This document shows, one piece after another, positions 35,261-47,129 of a stretch of 64,000 bases of DNA. The first letter of the stretch is position 1, and each line of letters starts with the position of its first letter. This DNA comes from Acanthacorydalis orientalis. Lineage: Eukaryota; Arthropoda; Insecta; Megaloptera; Corydalidae. The notes under the pieces are model-generated. The model was not told the origin of the DNA and ran no database searches. It saw nothing but the letters and a program-made list of their open reading frames with translations. The stretch spans positions 25,119,214 to 25,183,213 of the forward strand of contig CM068323.1 of assembly GCA_034766995.1 (NCBI GenBank), read 5' to 3'. Made by a program: the position numbers and the translations under genes.

Positions 35261-35488
35261 ATGAGCATGAGAGTAAATGTTTGATGCCATTGCCAAGAAG
35301 TTCGTGCATTTACAAAGTTTTCAACTAACCACATTATTTTCAGTGTTTATCGATGTGGTAGATGGAAGCTTTCTCAACTTTGAACTTCTTCTACTTCGGA
35401 TTCAATGAATGCCGAAAAACTTCTAAGCATTATTCGATCGAATTGTTTTTTTTTTTCAAGGGGTGCTTTAATGTTACAACGATACAAC

Positions 35489-35492
<4 letters not shown>

Positions 35493-35545
<53 letters not shown>
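35493..35545. repeat. (TA)n, 53 bp
   Basis: Left flank GATACAACTACCT resembles, inverted, the right flank of the array at 38144-38182 (AGGTGGTTGTATTG). Confidence 0.95.
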
Positions 35546-35549
<4 letters not shown>

Positions 35550-35559
35550 GAATTAAGGC

Positions 35560-36165
35560 GAAGAAAATGTGCTGTCAGTCAAACAAAAGGTGTATAATTT
35601 TCATTTTCTCACGCGATATTTTATTGACATTGATAGAAGATTCTGAATTCCATTCACACTAGAATATCGAATAAGATTTGTGTACAATTAATTTCACATT
35701 AATTGTGTAATGTGATTGGAATATAAAAGAGTAAAATATTCAAGAGATGAGTTAAATAAGAATCAATTGTTGTTGTAAATTGACAATTTAATTTTTGATA
35801 TCATGAGATAAACTCTCGATCAAATGATTTATTCTGATACTTATAATCATTACTGTATGGATGACTTGTCGGTCGGTTACTAATAAAAATTGTTTGATGC
35901 CATTGAAAGACAGCTTTTTTTATTCGACGTTCGAATAAAAAACTGTCTATTGTATCAGAAATTTTCAAAAATTTACTATGTCAAGTTTTACGAAGACTAG
36001 ACATAAAATACACACTCGTCTTTTTCTGTTTTCTAATGACACAGTTTTAGATTGCTTGATTGTCATTCAGACTCACCAGATCAATGATAATTCTACAAGA
36101 TCATCAAATTTCATCCCTCTAGGTACATTGGAAATACCCAAATTCGACTGAACATACATGTAATT
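35560..36165. other. AT-rich unassigned sequence
   Basis: No gene. A small perfect palindromic pair, ACAATTAAT and ATTAATTGT, is at about 35684-35707. Confidence 0.45.
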
Positions 36166-36168
36166 ATC

Positions 36169-36170
<2 letters not shown>

Positions 36171-36232
<62 letters not shown>
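36171..36232. repeat. (TA)n, 62 bp, then (TG)n
   Basis: Pure TA array followed by AAACGTGTGTGTGTGG. Confidence 0.95.
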
Positions 36233-36236
<4 letters not shown>

Positions 36237-36289
36237 GTGTGTGTGTGGTTATGTGTATGTAAACACACAAACACATCCATTATTTTATT

Positions 36290-37320
36290 TACATTTGCTA
36301 ATATTTAGTGACCTACGAGTATGATATTTCAATAATAATACGAGTGTGTACCTATGGCAAGGGTTTGTTTATTGTAAACAATTAGGAATATTGAATAGAA
36401 ACTGTGAATACACAGCGCATTATTTATTCAAAAAACAACAGTGAATAATTTTCAATGTGTATATTTATTATTGTGGATCAAAAGAAGACACGAGTCACGG
36501 TGAAATTTCATAATCATGACTCCATTTTAACTGAATTTATCTCGATATTAAAAAATATTTATATAAAAAAAATATATATATATATGTATGTGTGTGTAAG
36601 TCAATAATGTAATGTTACAATATTTCAGTATTAAAATTAATTAATCCTGTAATGTGAATTGAATTTATTTATAACCACCATTAAACATATAATCCAAGTA
36701 TTACAATTTACTATAAATCTATTGATTTTGTATTATAAATTTTGTGAATATCTCTAAAAAAAATTATAAACAATTTAAAAGTATTCATCATTGTTTGATC
36801 GAATTTAATGATATTATATTTTTTCATCTTTTTCTTAACTAATATATTTGTAATTCTAGAGAATAAGTGAACACATATTTCTTTTTTCTTTTGTATGTAA
36901 AAATGAAGATGCTTCAGTATTTTTTCCAAGAAAATACCGTTGAAATCATTGTCGTTGAATGTTCAGTCTGTACGACAACGATTCAAGAATAGAATATCAA
37001 ATCAAAGCGTCTATTGAAATAGTTCTGAAATTAACAATGAGGTTGTAAATAGAATGAAGATAAAAAAGAGTTAGTCCAGTTGTACTAAATTAATCAAGTA
37101 ATGTATTTAGAAAAAGTATTATATTGAAATGTTTTTAAATTCTGAAGTAAAAATCAACTGTGGAAACTGATTTTATTCTTATATTCAACTACTACACTTT
37201 CTTAATTATTTTATTTCTATATTCAACTAATTTTATGGGTAATAGAAAATGTTTTAATTACTGGCTGAAATTAAAAAAAAAACATTTCATGTTTCACTAT
37301 CATATCCATCCTTCCATCCA
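36290..37320. other. AT-rich unassigned sequence
   Basis: No gene recognised. A small TA/TG microsatellite sits at about 36568-36597. Confidence 0.5.
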
Positions 37321-37324
37321 CATA

Positions 37325-37327
<3 letters not shown>

Positions 37328-37391
<64 letters not shown>
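37328..37391. repeat. (CA)n(TA)n, 64 bp
   Basis: CA run of about 32 bp passing cleanly into about 32 bp of TA. Confidence 0.95.
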
Positions 37392-37394
<3 letters not shown>

Positions 37395-37439
37395 TGTATT
37401 CGTGCGGATAGGACGAAATTTAAAAGTTAGATTGAATTA

Positions 37440-37735
37440 TAAATAAAGCCATCAGCGCGCCTCCATCGACTCCATAATTTATTTTTCTGTTTATGCAAAG
37501 GCCCGTTTAACAAAACACTTGATTCGCGAAAAACTTGATATTTTCTTATAAGCCGCTCCCTTCGAAAATCCGTGGGTTCGCCGCGCGAACTTTATAAATA
37601 GATCCGCTTGAAAATATTTACATCGGCACCGACCGAACATTCTGCCGCATTGTTTCGCGCAAGTTGTTTAAGGCGACCGTTTGTCATTACGGCGGTGGAA
37701 AAACTGAACGTTTTCTTTTTCCGATTCCCTCATTG
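37440..37735. other. Balanced-composition noncoding segment
   Basis: Compared with its flanks this segment is markedly richer in C and G, free of simple repeats, and includes blocks such as AAGGCCCGTTTAACAAAACA, CGCCGCGCGAACTTTATAAA and GGCACCGACCGAACATTCTG. All frames are interrupted. The look is that of conserved regulatory DNA (inference). Confidence 0.35.
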
Positions 37736-37739
37736 CAAT

Positions 37740-38140
37740 TAAATCTCACTATATACATATATATATATACATATACGTGCGTATATATCTACACACAGGT
37801 TCATAATATTTTATCGTAATCCGTTGTCAGAGAGAGAGTTGATTTAATTTTAAATTAATTGCGCCGCACGTACTAAATAATAATAAAACGTCGCGAATAA
37901 TATTTAGTCTTATGTAAACAATGGCCGCGTATCTTTCGGTTTTGATATTAATTTATTTGTGTACATTAATAACTTGAATTTTGTAGATTAATTAAATGAA
38001 GGTTTCGTGTCTAATTGTTTTTATTGTTGACGTGCCGTACAGACCGAAGTGAACATTTTATCTGCGTACTCTCGTTTTCGTTTTTATGAGTCGTAAATGT
38101 CGAATGATATCCACGCTGCCGTTATAATTCCATTAATACA
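37740..38140. other. Unassigned sequence
   Basis: A short TA/CA microsatellite at about 37749-37795, then AT-rich sequence with a few CpG steps. Nothing recognised. Confidence 0.45.
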
Positions 38141-38141
38141 C

Positions 38142-38143
<2 letters not shown>

Positions 38144-38182
<39 letters not shown>
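38144..38182. repeat. (TA)n, 39 bp, abutting TTAGGTGG
   Basis: The right flank TATTAGGTGGTTGTATTGTT starts like a mariner terminal repeat directly at the end of the TA array. No transposase is visible. Confidence 0.85.
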
Positions 38183-38184
<2 letters not shown>

Positions 38185-38257
38185 TTAGGTGGTTGTATTG
38201 TTATGAAAAACAGCCTTTGTGACTTTACAGAGCTCTTTATAAGATCCAAAATGCATC

Positions 38258-38259
<2 letters not shown>

Positions 38260-38310
<51 letters not shown>
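38260..38310. repeat. (TA)n, 51 bp
   Basis: Pure TA array 78 bp right of the previous one. Confidence 0.95.
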
Positions 38311-38313
<3 letters not shown>

Positions 38314-38319
38314 GATTTT

Positions 38320-39160
38320 ATAAATTGGTTGAGAGTCAATTCAGTGAAATGTTTTTAGACAAATCGAACGAAATAGTTTGTTGTACATTCTTACTTAGAG
38401 TGATTTTTTCTTTTTCTTTTATTTGATATGAATGTCGGTGTGAAGTTTATATATATATGTATGTATGTATGCATTTCTCAGTACATAATAGAAAATCAGA
38501 AAAAACCTGACGTCGAGTCAAACTCGACATCGAAGTGTAAATCCACAGGTTAGGAGCAAGACCGTAATACTTTCTTATTGAACTAACGTCAAGACCGCTG
38601 TTAAATATAACGATTGCTTCTGTTACGCCCAGACACATAATGGTACTTGAAAAGTTTACAACGTACTCGTACACACACTCACATACATATATATGTATAT
38701 ATACGTATATGTACACACACACACAAGGGTATCCCTGAAAAAAAAAATAGTCATGCTGTTAGGTCTCCAACACATCCTAGTAAATTGTATCGCTTTTACA
38801 AGCGTAATGGGATTTTTTTTATATTATTTTCGTTGTGCGCTCGCAATTGGGTTTCGCAAATCGGGTCGATTCATAAAATGATTACCTCTGTAGTTGTAGT
38901 ATTATTGTTGTTGTTGTTGTTGTGCGAACGGATCGTCGGCCGTATACGCAAACACGACTTTCTCGTTTCGACAAGTTGTCATCGGTTAATTGAAATCTGG
39001 AACTTTACAAATTACGCCGTCGCTCTAAGATTATTATCTGTAACTAAATTAGTATTTCTGCACACACGACTACACACACAGATATATGAACATGACTGTG
39101 TCTGAGAATGTTCACAATTATATTCTAGCGAGCACACTTATTGTATATACAAGTACATAA
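38320..39160. other. Unassigned, mixed microsatellites
   Basis: CA/TA runs at about 38670-38725 and a (TTG)n run at 38903-38923. The 152-codon plus frame at 38647-39105 begins with THTHIHI from the microsatellite, contains VVVLLLLLLL from the TTG run and has no domain, so I do not call it a gene. Confidence 0.45.
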
Positions 39161-39162
39161 TC

Positions 39163-39164
<2 letters not shown>

Positions 39165-39213
<49 letters not shown>
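39165..39213. repeat. (TA)n, 49 bp
   Basis: Pure TA array. Confidence 0.95.
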
Positions 39214-39216
<3 letters not shown>

Positions 39217-39779
39217 GATATACCTAAGCTATTACGTTTAATAATAAAGTTAATATTATTTATAATAACAAAACTTGAAATTTAAAAGCAAATATTGGTT
39301 TATTTCAAATTAAAAAATGTGTCGTTATTGGAAAATCCTCTCTTTATATATAAAGGGAAAAAGTGAATTCAGTTAAAAAGTGAAATCGACAATTAAATGA
39401 TAATTAAATATTTGATTTAAATTTAAAATGCGATTGAAAGTGATCCTCTCTATGATCAAACATGTATCCAATTTTTTATGTGACTACCGTCAATGATATC
39501 CTTATTTCCATTTCGGTATGCTTTACCAGGCATAAGGCTTGTTTCACGACGACGCGTGAGCTATTATTTCAATTCTCTTTCGACAAACTCCGAGAACACT
39601 GAATCGAAACGATACGAAAACTTTGAGATGCGATATAAAACGGTTATCAAAAACGTTGCACCCGTGCGTCCCATATCGTATAATTTTAATGGACGTTCTA
39701 AAAACCGAAACAAGACGAACTGTCGGCAGTAAACGAACAACACCGCTCGTCGTATAATTTTTTAGTGAAATTAATCTAT

Positions 39780-40320
39780 AAAACGCGGCCCGTAAAACTG
39801 TTGTCGTGTGAAACGCGCACGGGATTCGAACGCGAACATCGACGATAATCTGCTCGCGATTGGTCGTAAATCGTGGCGGAACGCGTCGTCATAAAACGCA
39901 CTAAAAACACGCGCACACACACGCGGGCCCGTAAACAAATATGTAATACGCGTTAAACAAGAATAATAAAGTCGCGCGATCGCGAAGTGGCTGCGAGTGG
40001 AGTCGCCGCGTCGGAGCGTTGCTCCGAACAAATTCTCTTCGGCCGCCCGACGCGAAAAAAATACACCGACGATGCGACACCGAATGTAAGGCTGGGGAGC
40101 TTTTTCACGGAGGTAATTTCGGTGTTTCGCGTGCGAAGCGTTTTCGCCGAAACAGGTACTTTATTGGCGTGTAGGTCACGCTGCGTCGTGAGACGAGGAT
40201 GCTCTTTGTTCCACCGTCGCCACTTGCACGCCCGTCGACCACGTCAGCTACCTGCGGGACACCTGAGGCGGCAAACTGTCGTGCGTGTGAATTGCAGACT
40301 CCACTTTCGAAAACTTATAA
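39780..40320. other. CpG-rich block with a 149-codon frame
   Basis: The block is CpG-dense (GTCGCGCGATCGCGAAGTGG, GTCGCCGCGTCGGAGCG). A plus frame at 39987-40436 (MAASGVAASERCSEQ...) stays open for 149 codons, but its last part is THTHTYIYIY from a microsatellite and the rest is Arg/Ser/Cys-rich without a domain. Overlapping minus frames are also open. CpG-rich promoter or 5' UTR sequence is as likely. Confidence 0.35.
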
Positions 40321-40339
40321 ACACACACACATTACATAA

Positions 40340-40394
<55 letters not shown>
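40340..40394. repeat. (CA)n(TA)n, 55 bp
   Basis: CA run of about 19 bp followed by about 35 bp of TA. A shorter CA run precedes at about 40319-40331. Confidence 0.95.
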
Positions 40395-40398
<4 letters not shown>

Positions 40399-40837
40399 TC
40401 CTTTTAAAAATGTGTTTACACTTTGAAGACTGCTGACGAATGAACAAATATCATCCATGGAAGTTATTTTAAGCATGTTGTAATTATTTCCAAGACTACA
40501 ACAATAATTTTCTCATAGACGGTACTTAAAAAAAAGATATTTTCTTACAAAATTTACGATCACATGAAAATGACTGTCGTCGGGGTCTTGTATCCGCAGG
40601 TACGGTCTTTAATACTAAGACGATGATACAAAGCATGTCCAAATACTTCAAATTTGCGGAAAAAAATAAGTGAAAAAATATCAACCGTTTAAACATGCAA
40701 TATCGCTGATTTTTACAAAATCAATTGATTTTTTAAATGCATGTTTGTTTGAAAAAAATGAGTTTTTAAACTATAAAACTAGTATGTAATGTATCTGAGT
40801 CTATTAAGTTGCAGATTTTCAAAGATAATAGGATTCA

Positions 40838-40981
40838 AAAGTGGAAAATTTTATTAAACAAGTTTGATTGCAATTCAAATGACTAACATACTATGTTAAA
40901 ACACAGAAGAGTGGTTAAATCGACAAATTATCAATCGCTTTTTATGATTTCATATCTAAACGAAAAAACTTTCCGGTATCA

Positions 40982-40990
<9 letters not shown>
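40838..40990 (-). mobile_element. Mariner-like 3' region with terminal repeat
   Basis: Contains AATTCAAATGACTAACATAC and TTAAAACACAGA, shared with 32660-32705. It ends in CGAAAAAACTTTCCGGTATC + ACTGATA, whose inverse ATACCGGAAAGTTTTTTCG + TTTAG matches the left end of the 31259 mini-mariner (TACCGGAAAATTTTTTTTCG + TTTAG). The TIR end runs straight into the (TA)n array at 40985. Confidence 0.65.

Positions 40991-41015
<25 letters not shown>
40985..41015. repeat. (TA)n, 31 bp, abutting a mariner end
   Basis: TA array beginning at the last bases of the terminal repeat described at 40838-40990. Confidence 0.9.
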
Positions 41016-41016
<1 letters not shown>

Positions 41017-41207
41017 GTATAAATTCGGTATAACATACATTAAAGATCAATCCATGCAACAGTAACAAGATTCTGGAAAAATTTCGTACATCTCTAGATT
41101 TTACATTCGTCTTGTATATTATTTTCAAGAAAAAAAAAGCTCAATCTCTTTTGAATCTTGGGCACTCTCCATTCTAATACATTTTCTGTCCCACTACCTT
41201 TTTCACA

Positions 41208-41211
<4 letters not shown>

Positions 41212-41254
<43 letters not shown>
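41212..41254. repeat. (TA)n, 43 bp
   Basis: Left flank TTTTTCACACATCA, right flank TGTGATCGAGG. Confidence 0.95.
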
Positions 41255-41256
<2 letters not shown>

Positions 41257-41431
41257 ATCGAGGCAATGTTGACACATGCAGCACGATTTCCTCGTCCTGC
41301 ACAAAGTTCTCTGATGTGTCTGGTTCGATCGTTGACAACTTTAAACGAATGTCTGGTTTCGCACGTCCCCATGTTACGGTATTTATTTCTTGTGGCAGCG
41401 AGAAGTGAGTGAAACCTTTACGCATAAATAG

Positions 41432-41460
41432 GTAATGTCAAAAGGTATCAGACGTTTTAC
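41432..41460 (+). mobile_element. Possible Tc1-like end
   Basis: AATGTCAAAAGGTATCAGAC + GTTTTAC is similar to Tc1-like ends of the form GTCAAAAGTATTCGGACG. One short match, no partner end; weak. Confidence 0.25.
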
Positions 41461-41575
41461 TTTCTTTCTGTCATTCCGTTTCCTTTTTCACCTTATTCCC
41501 TGACGTTATAGAACCTTCATTATATCTATGTCTGAACAAAAGATACAAGGATGTATGTGTACCGTTTCAAAAATC

Positions 41576-41578
<3 letters not shown>

Positions 41579-41616
<38 letters not shown>
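41579..41616. repeat. (TA)n, 38 bp
   Basis: TA array in AT-rich DNA. Confidence 0.95.
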
Positions 41617-41619
<3 letters not shown>

Positions 41620-43315
41620 GTAGGAGATATTTATGAGTTGTGTAGAATTAAAATATAATGTTATTTTTTAAGATAGAACGGATATCAATGTTTGTAGACT
41701 GTTTTTGTAAAATTGATTTCTTTAAAAAACAATCAATACAGTGAACAAGATCAAAGTTATTTTATTAGAATGATTACGAATTAATCATTGTGTATTTTAA
41801 TATCACTATTCGTATTTGTCGAAATATATTCTTTGCATGAAACAAATCGATTTAATATTCTTCGTCTCAATTTTTTAGTAGAAAAATCGACATCAGGCAG
41901 TGTTTACCTCGCTATTATAATTTATATGCGAATCAAATATGGAATTTTAATTTTAAACCCATCGGACGGACCGGAATAAGCGTTTTTTTTCATATTGCCA
42001 GCAAAAATAACGAATCAAACTTAACCAGAAAAATTCTATATCCGTGAAATGACCTATTTTCGAATACATACAACATCTGTTACATTTGAAATTTTCGCAC
42101 ACCTTTTTCAACTTTTCAATCATACAATTATGCTTATATACACACACCCACATATATATATATATATATAAATATAAATGTGTGTGATATTAATCTATAA
42201 GCGCATTAGTGCAAAAGATATAATATTGAAAATTAATCCTGATTTGAATTTAATTCATATTTGAGATTAAATATTTTTAAACATTGATATACTGAAACCA
42301 TAACTTGTTATTTTCTTTCTTTTCTTGTATATATATATATATATATCATATGGAGTACTTTTTTATTTTTAAAAAAATTAATCGAATTTATAGATGAATA
42401 TTTAAAATCAATGCAAGTATGATCTGCATTAAAAATTAAATACTGCCAGGCAGTATTGAACAATTTTTTTGTTTTCATTCGAATGAAAAGGTAACAGTGT
42501 GAAGAACCGTGTGACCTGTTTCAATTAGATTCAATTACAGTCTGTCCAGATGTGAAACACTGAATATTAATGGATTCAGTGATGAAAACAGGCGCATTTC
42601 ATGAATGTGAATTCGTCTCGTTTATAGTAAATCGTTCGCGCGTTATTCGCTCCGAGTCTCGGACGACACTGTTAATATTTCTCAGATTTATAGTTTTCGA
42701 TTAAAACCATAGATCCGTAACACGTTTCGAGACAAACAGACGAGCGTTGTTATTAAACGGAGAAACTTTGTGCGAAACACATTACAGGCACGCAGAGCGT
42801 TTTATCCGAAATCGTCGTGCGATTTGTTTCATATTCGATTTAACCCAATCCGGTCTAGTTTTCGTTTAACGCGCTTTCTCCGTACCAGGCGAAACTCATA
42901 CACACACACACACACATCAGAACGGTCCTCTTCGAATCTCGTCGTCGCTTTCGCCGACTGTGTACCGGCGAATTGAATATAACCGCCGTATGTGCCGTCA
43001 CTTGTTTATCTTATTTAGCAAACTAAACGTGGCTGTAAAAACCTTTTGTTCAGTTCTGATTATCAACAGATTAAATTTCCGAAATGTTACAAAACTATTT
43101 CAGCGACTTGATTCCGAATTAGTGACGAGGAATCGAGAGAACATGTGAAACACATCTGCGACGAACAATCCTTTGAGTGTCTGTACAAAGTGCTACAATA
43201 AAATATCACGAGTCGGTGGTAGTAGTCTCATGCTGATGTTTCCTCGGAACCGATCAATTTCAGTCACAGTTCGATTCTTTGTACGAACTGTAAACGAACT
43301 ATAATATTTATCTAT
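41620..43315. other. AT-rich unassigned sequence
   Basis: No gene. Short TA arrays at about 42151-42171 and 42328-42347, and a CA run at about 42899-42915. A CpG-richer patch at about 42630-42975 has an open frame of 68 codons without a domain. Confidence 0.45.
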
Positions 43316-43323
43316 ATTTTGCA

Positions 43324-43555
43324 ACCCTTAAACTGCACTGACACCGACGAAAGTTTGATCAGAATAATACAACAATGTTATTATATTCAGACTTCGAACG
43401 AATTGAAAGTTGAGTTGTGCTGCTCGATATTTCTTTAAAAAATGCTCGTCATAATGTACGTGTTGTACTTGTTTTTGATGTGCTTTTTTTGCGGAAACAC
43501 TCGATGAAGCATATCAACCGCTAAACTACACGTGGGGTCAAAGTGAATCCAATCA
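43324..43555 (+). mobile_element. Two solo ends of the TTAA miniature-element type
   Basis: AACCCTTAAACTGCACTGAC (43324) and AACCGCTAAACTACACGTGG + GGTCAAAGTGA (43516) both resemble the left end of the element at 61652 (TTAATCCTTAGACTACACGT + CGCGTCGAAGTGA). The TTAA itself is degraded (GCAA, TCAA), and no matching right ends are found. Confidence 0.4.
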
Positions 43556-43559
43556 AAGT

Positions 43560-44154
43560 TTGCATCGAAATATCTCCTATTTGAAATTTGAAGTACTTTA
43601 AGTCTTCCTCTTTGACCCTGTACGTTCCGAGACGTTAGTGTGCTTCGAAATGGACATCTCAGATCTTCGGGGTCAATCTGTCCCGGTGTGTGTACTGTGC
43701 GATTATTCGCACAAGTTTCATAGACAAATTCACTTTTATAAACAAATTTTTTTTCACTAGACAGACTACAAAATGTTTTTTTTTCTCGTGAAAGTGTCAG
43801 TGGGATTTGATGAAATTATTTCTATCATTAATTTGGTGTAGCAGCGTCTAACACGACTGATTTTCGTATCGAAATTGTATAAGAGTCGAGACTGAGACAA
43901 CTTATTGTCGCACCTCGTACACAACATCCACTGATTCGTACACACATATGAGATCCACTTTCAAGTCTTATATAATGCTAGTACATTAACCACTGCCGCA
44001 CACAAATAGACATAAGCACGCACATTGACAACACGTGTGTCATACGGAGCGTGCAACGAAATCACACACGAGCACACCCTGCCCCGTCGTCGAACCACCG
44101 CATAAAGGGTTCATACGTGAAACGCACACAACACATATATACGCATGCATGTAC

Positions 44155-44155
<1 letters not shown>
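43560..44155. other. Unassigned sequence
   Basis: No gene recognised. CA-containing, slightly GC-richer sequence from about 43910 on. Confidence 0.45.

Positions 44156-44158
<3 letters not shown>

Positions 44159-44206
<48 letters not shown>
44159..44206. repeat. (TA)n, 48 bp
   Basis: TA array followed by CATATGTATG, GAGAGAG and a TG run. Confidence 0.95.
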
Positions 44207-44210
<4 letters not shown>

Positions 44211-44590
44211 GTATGTAAAGAGAGAGATGTGTGTGCGTGTGTGTACACATACGACGCCCTTCTTCATGTACACTTCCTTCCACTTCATGTAAACTGCCGG
44301 TGAATGTTAGCCGCCTTTGTGATTGCGCCAGAACGCCTCGACAGATCCTTTGTACTCTGCAGTGTACTTGTCTGCTACCGCTGCCGATGCTTCTGGCTGT
44401 ACGTGTAGCGTCTCATCGGAAAACAAGCAGCGAAGATCGTGTTTCAAAACGCACCGACGCCGGCTGCTACTGAAGACGTGACCCAGTTCACGTGTTCAGA
44501 CGTCGACGTACAGATTCCTCGTTTTTTAATATTATTTTTCTTGTTCAGTCGGTGCGTTCGATTGTTTCCTCTGTCCCGTCTCATCCATCC
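44207..44590. other. CpG-richer unassigned segment
   Basis: TG run at about 44229-44246, then a more balanced segment (about 44290-44520) with overlapping short open frames (80, 83 and 115 codons on two strands). Translations have no domain. Confidence 0.35.
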
Positions 44591-44592
44591 AT

Positions 44593-44593
<1 letters not shown>

Positions 44594-44642
<49 letters not shown>

Positions 44643-44643
44643 A
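44594..44643. repeat. (TA)n, about 45 bp, in ATCC/TG context
   Basis: CATCCATCCATCC leads into TA, ending TGTGTGTATAC. Confidence 0.95.
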
Positions 44644-44799
44644 TACAGTTTGAAAATGGTAGAGGACGTAGTGGAAGTTGTCCATTGTAGAAAAATTCTT
44701 GTGCATCTGAATCGTCCGTGTAGAAAAACTCGCTTAGGAATTTCGCGTTATTAAACTGCATGTTTATTGGAGTAGTATTGTGGGTGTTCATTTTATTTC

Positions 44800-45705
44800 A
44801 TATTTATTTGATTTAAAGAGTCGAAACGTAGAATTTTGTTACAGAAAATTCGTATCGCCTGTTTTTAAATCTATTATTAATTCAGCTAGTTGAAAAAATC
44901 ATCAATCGTTCGCCATCGATCTGTTCGAAATCGAAAAACTGTTCTACAATTGACACGTTTCAAAGAAATGTAATAGTTTTTGTGCTCTTAGATGTTATTT
45001 CTTCATATTAAAAATAGTATCGTTCCGTCGATACAACAAATGCTAAAATGTAATCAGAATACTGTTCGAGAAAAATAAGTTGAACTTGTGACATTCTTTC
45101 GAGTCGATAAAAAGAAAGACCAGTAACACTTTTATTCTCTTATTAAAAGAGAAATTATAGACATCGATTGCTTATCTGATGAAATTTTATTTTTTAAAAA
45201 CAAACTAAAAAATTCTGTAATTCTGAAAGAATAATCGTTTACTTCCACACAGATTACAAAAAAATATTCAACAGAGATTGCATGCAGCTTGAAATATTGA
45301 ACAGAAATAGTATTATCAGATAATACAAAGTACTAATTCTTTATAAAAAAAAAGTAAAATTGATTACTTAATCGAGACAACTAGATATTTTTATACCGTC
45401 TCTTCTGATACGAGAATACATCCAATGAAACACCTGTTAATACACTCTAGACATGTGAACACGAGACAGGTAAGAAATTTATAATAGAGAATGTTCATAA
45501 AAAACATCTCACTTAGGACGAAATTAAATGAAATGAAATAAAATAAACAGAGACATTACTTTTAAGGATGTGTACAGTTACTTGAAACAGACATTGACTG
45601 AGAATAAAATCACATTTCTATAAAATGTAATTGCACATTCCTTACTAAAGTTACACATTTTCCTAGTGTTTCACATTTGCACACTGAAAACTGTTTACTG
45701 CAATG
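44800..45705. other. AT-rich unassigned sequence
   Basis: Frequent stops in every frame and no recognisable motif. Confidence 0.5.
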
Positions 45706-45710
45706 ATTGG

Positions 45711-45711
<1 letters not shown>

Positions 45712-45779
<68 letters not shown>
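45712..45779. repeat. (TA)n, 68 bp
   Basis: Uninterrupted TA array. Shorter ones follow at about 45895-45912 and 46083-46105. Confidence 0.95.
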
Positions 45780-45782
<3 letters not shown>

Positions 45783-46554
45783 TTATTTATATGTGTGCAC
45801 ATATATGTGATTTCATATCAAATCACGTAGCTTTTACATTGGATGCTATCTCTATATAAAGAAATATATATGTATTTGTATATTGTATTTATGTATATAT
45901 ATATATATATATTATAAAACAATATACGTTCACGTGTGTGTATGTGTGTATACAGAGCAGTAAAAGCACAAAAGATGTCATGCTTTAACGAGACTATATA
46001 TATTCTTTGCATGTTTGTTTAAAGAAAACAAAGGGAGAAATGTATTAATCATAAAAAAGGTAATGTTTCCTTTTCGAGACAAATATATATATATATATAT
46101 ATATTCTTTAAAATATGATTGTTTATTTTAATTTTTCTAGAGAACGTATTTGTATACATGTCATTACCAATTGTCCTTTGTTACTGTTTTCCTTATTCCA
46201 ATTTTCCCTCGATATGACAAACGTTACAGCGTTTCTAAACCGTTCATTTTTCTCACAATCCGTCCTCCGAATGTATTGTTCGTGTTCGGTTTTAATTGAA
46301 ACACAAGAAAATGGCACCTGTTTCGTAATACAAATCACTATTTGTCGTTTTCATAATTGATTTATATTATGTTTTTATCTCATTCGCAACGAATATATTA
46401 ATTAGAAATTTCACCGAGTGCTCAACGAATATTTTTCTCTTTTTTATTATTATTTTTATACGTTTTTCTTATTTGTACGGAAATAGTAATTGGAAAGAGA
46501 TGTAATTCAATGAAGAGAAAGGAAACAAAAACGTATCTACTTTCAAATACACTG

Positions 46555-47126
46555 TTAACCCCTTAAGCGTTTATGTCGAGTATGCTCGTTGATGGTATTT
46601 TTTTATTTAATGCCGAGAATACACGTCGTGTGGAAAAAAACCACTTTTGCTATTTATTGTAAAATTTAGGTAAAAAAATTACATTTATATTTCCGTTTTT
46701 AAGATTATAATTGAAAAAGTAAATTCGAGCGTTAATTGGTAAACAAACAGCGTAGGTGTGCAAATCTTCGTCGAAGTTATTAAAAATGGTCGCTACTTTC
46801 ATCTCTAGTTTAATTTAAAGAAGATACAGAAAAGGTATTTATTAAAATATTTTCATATTGGGAAAAGAGAATCAATTCGTTAAAACGAATTCGACCAGGA
46901 CTGTCGGAACTTTATTATATTTTAAATGCCTGTATATTTCAATCTAAGCAGAAACTTTTGAATAGATTACTCCATAAACAGTTAAAGTAAAAAAAAATTA
47001 AATTGTTAGGTAATTAAAATATAATAACCCGAGTCCCGTTTAGGATCAATTGGAAATAACGTGTTACTATTTTCATTCCATAAATTTCCAGTGAAAAATG
47101 TTCTGGTCAAAAACTCGAGCGGTTAA
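46555..47126 (+). mobile_element. TTAA-flanked element containing modules A and B
   Basis: The left end TTAACCCCTTAAGCGTTTAT and the inverted right end at 47126 (TTAACCGCTCGAGTTTTTGA) are imperfect inverted repeats, each starting at a TTAA. Module A (46555-46682) is followed directly by module B (46693-46863). Both modules recur at 17 kb in opposite order. The element is 572 bp and non-coding. TTAA target duplication and a C-rich start are typical of piggyBac-type miniature elements; the right-end pairing is less certain than the left end. Confidence 0.55.
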
Positions 47127-47129
47127 ACG

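Noticed and set aside
38647..39105. 152-codon plus-strand frame, the longest in the window
   Set aside because: It starts in a CA/TA microsatellite and crosses a TTG run (LLLLLLL). No domain and no supporting context.
39987..40436. 149-codon frame beginning MAASGVAASERC
   Set aside because: The end is microsatellite translation, and the remainder has no domain and is open on the opposite strand as well. Kept only as a CpG-rich block.
41093..41425. Overlapping frames around the TA array at 41212 as an RTE fragment like those at 48 and 56 kb
   Set aside because: The flank lacks the AAAGAGGTT trailer and the translations show none of the RTE motifs.
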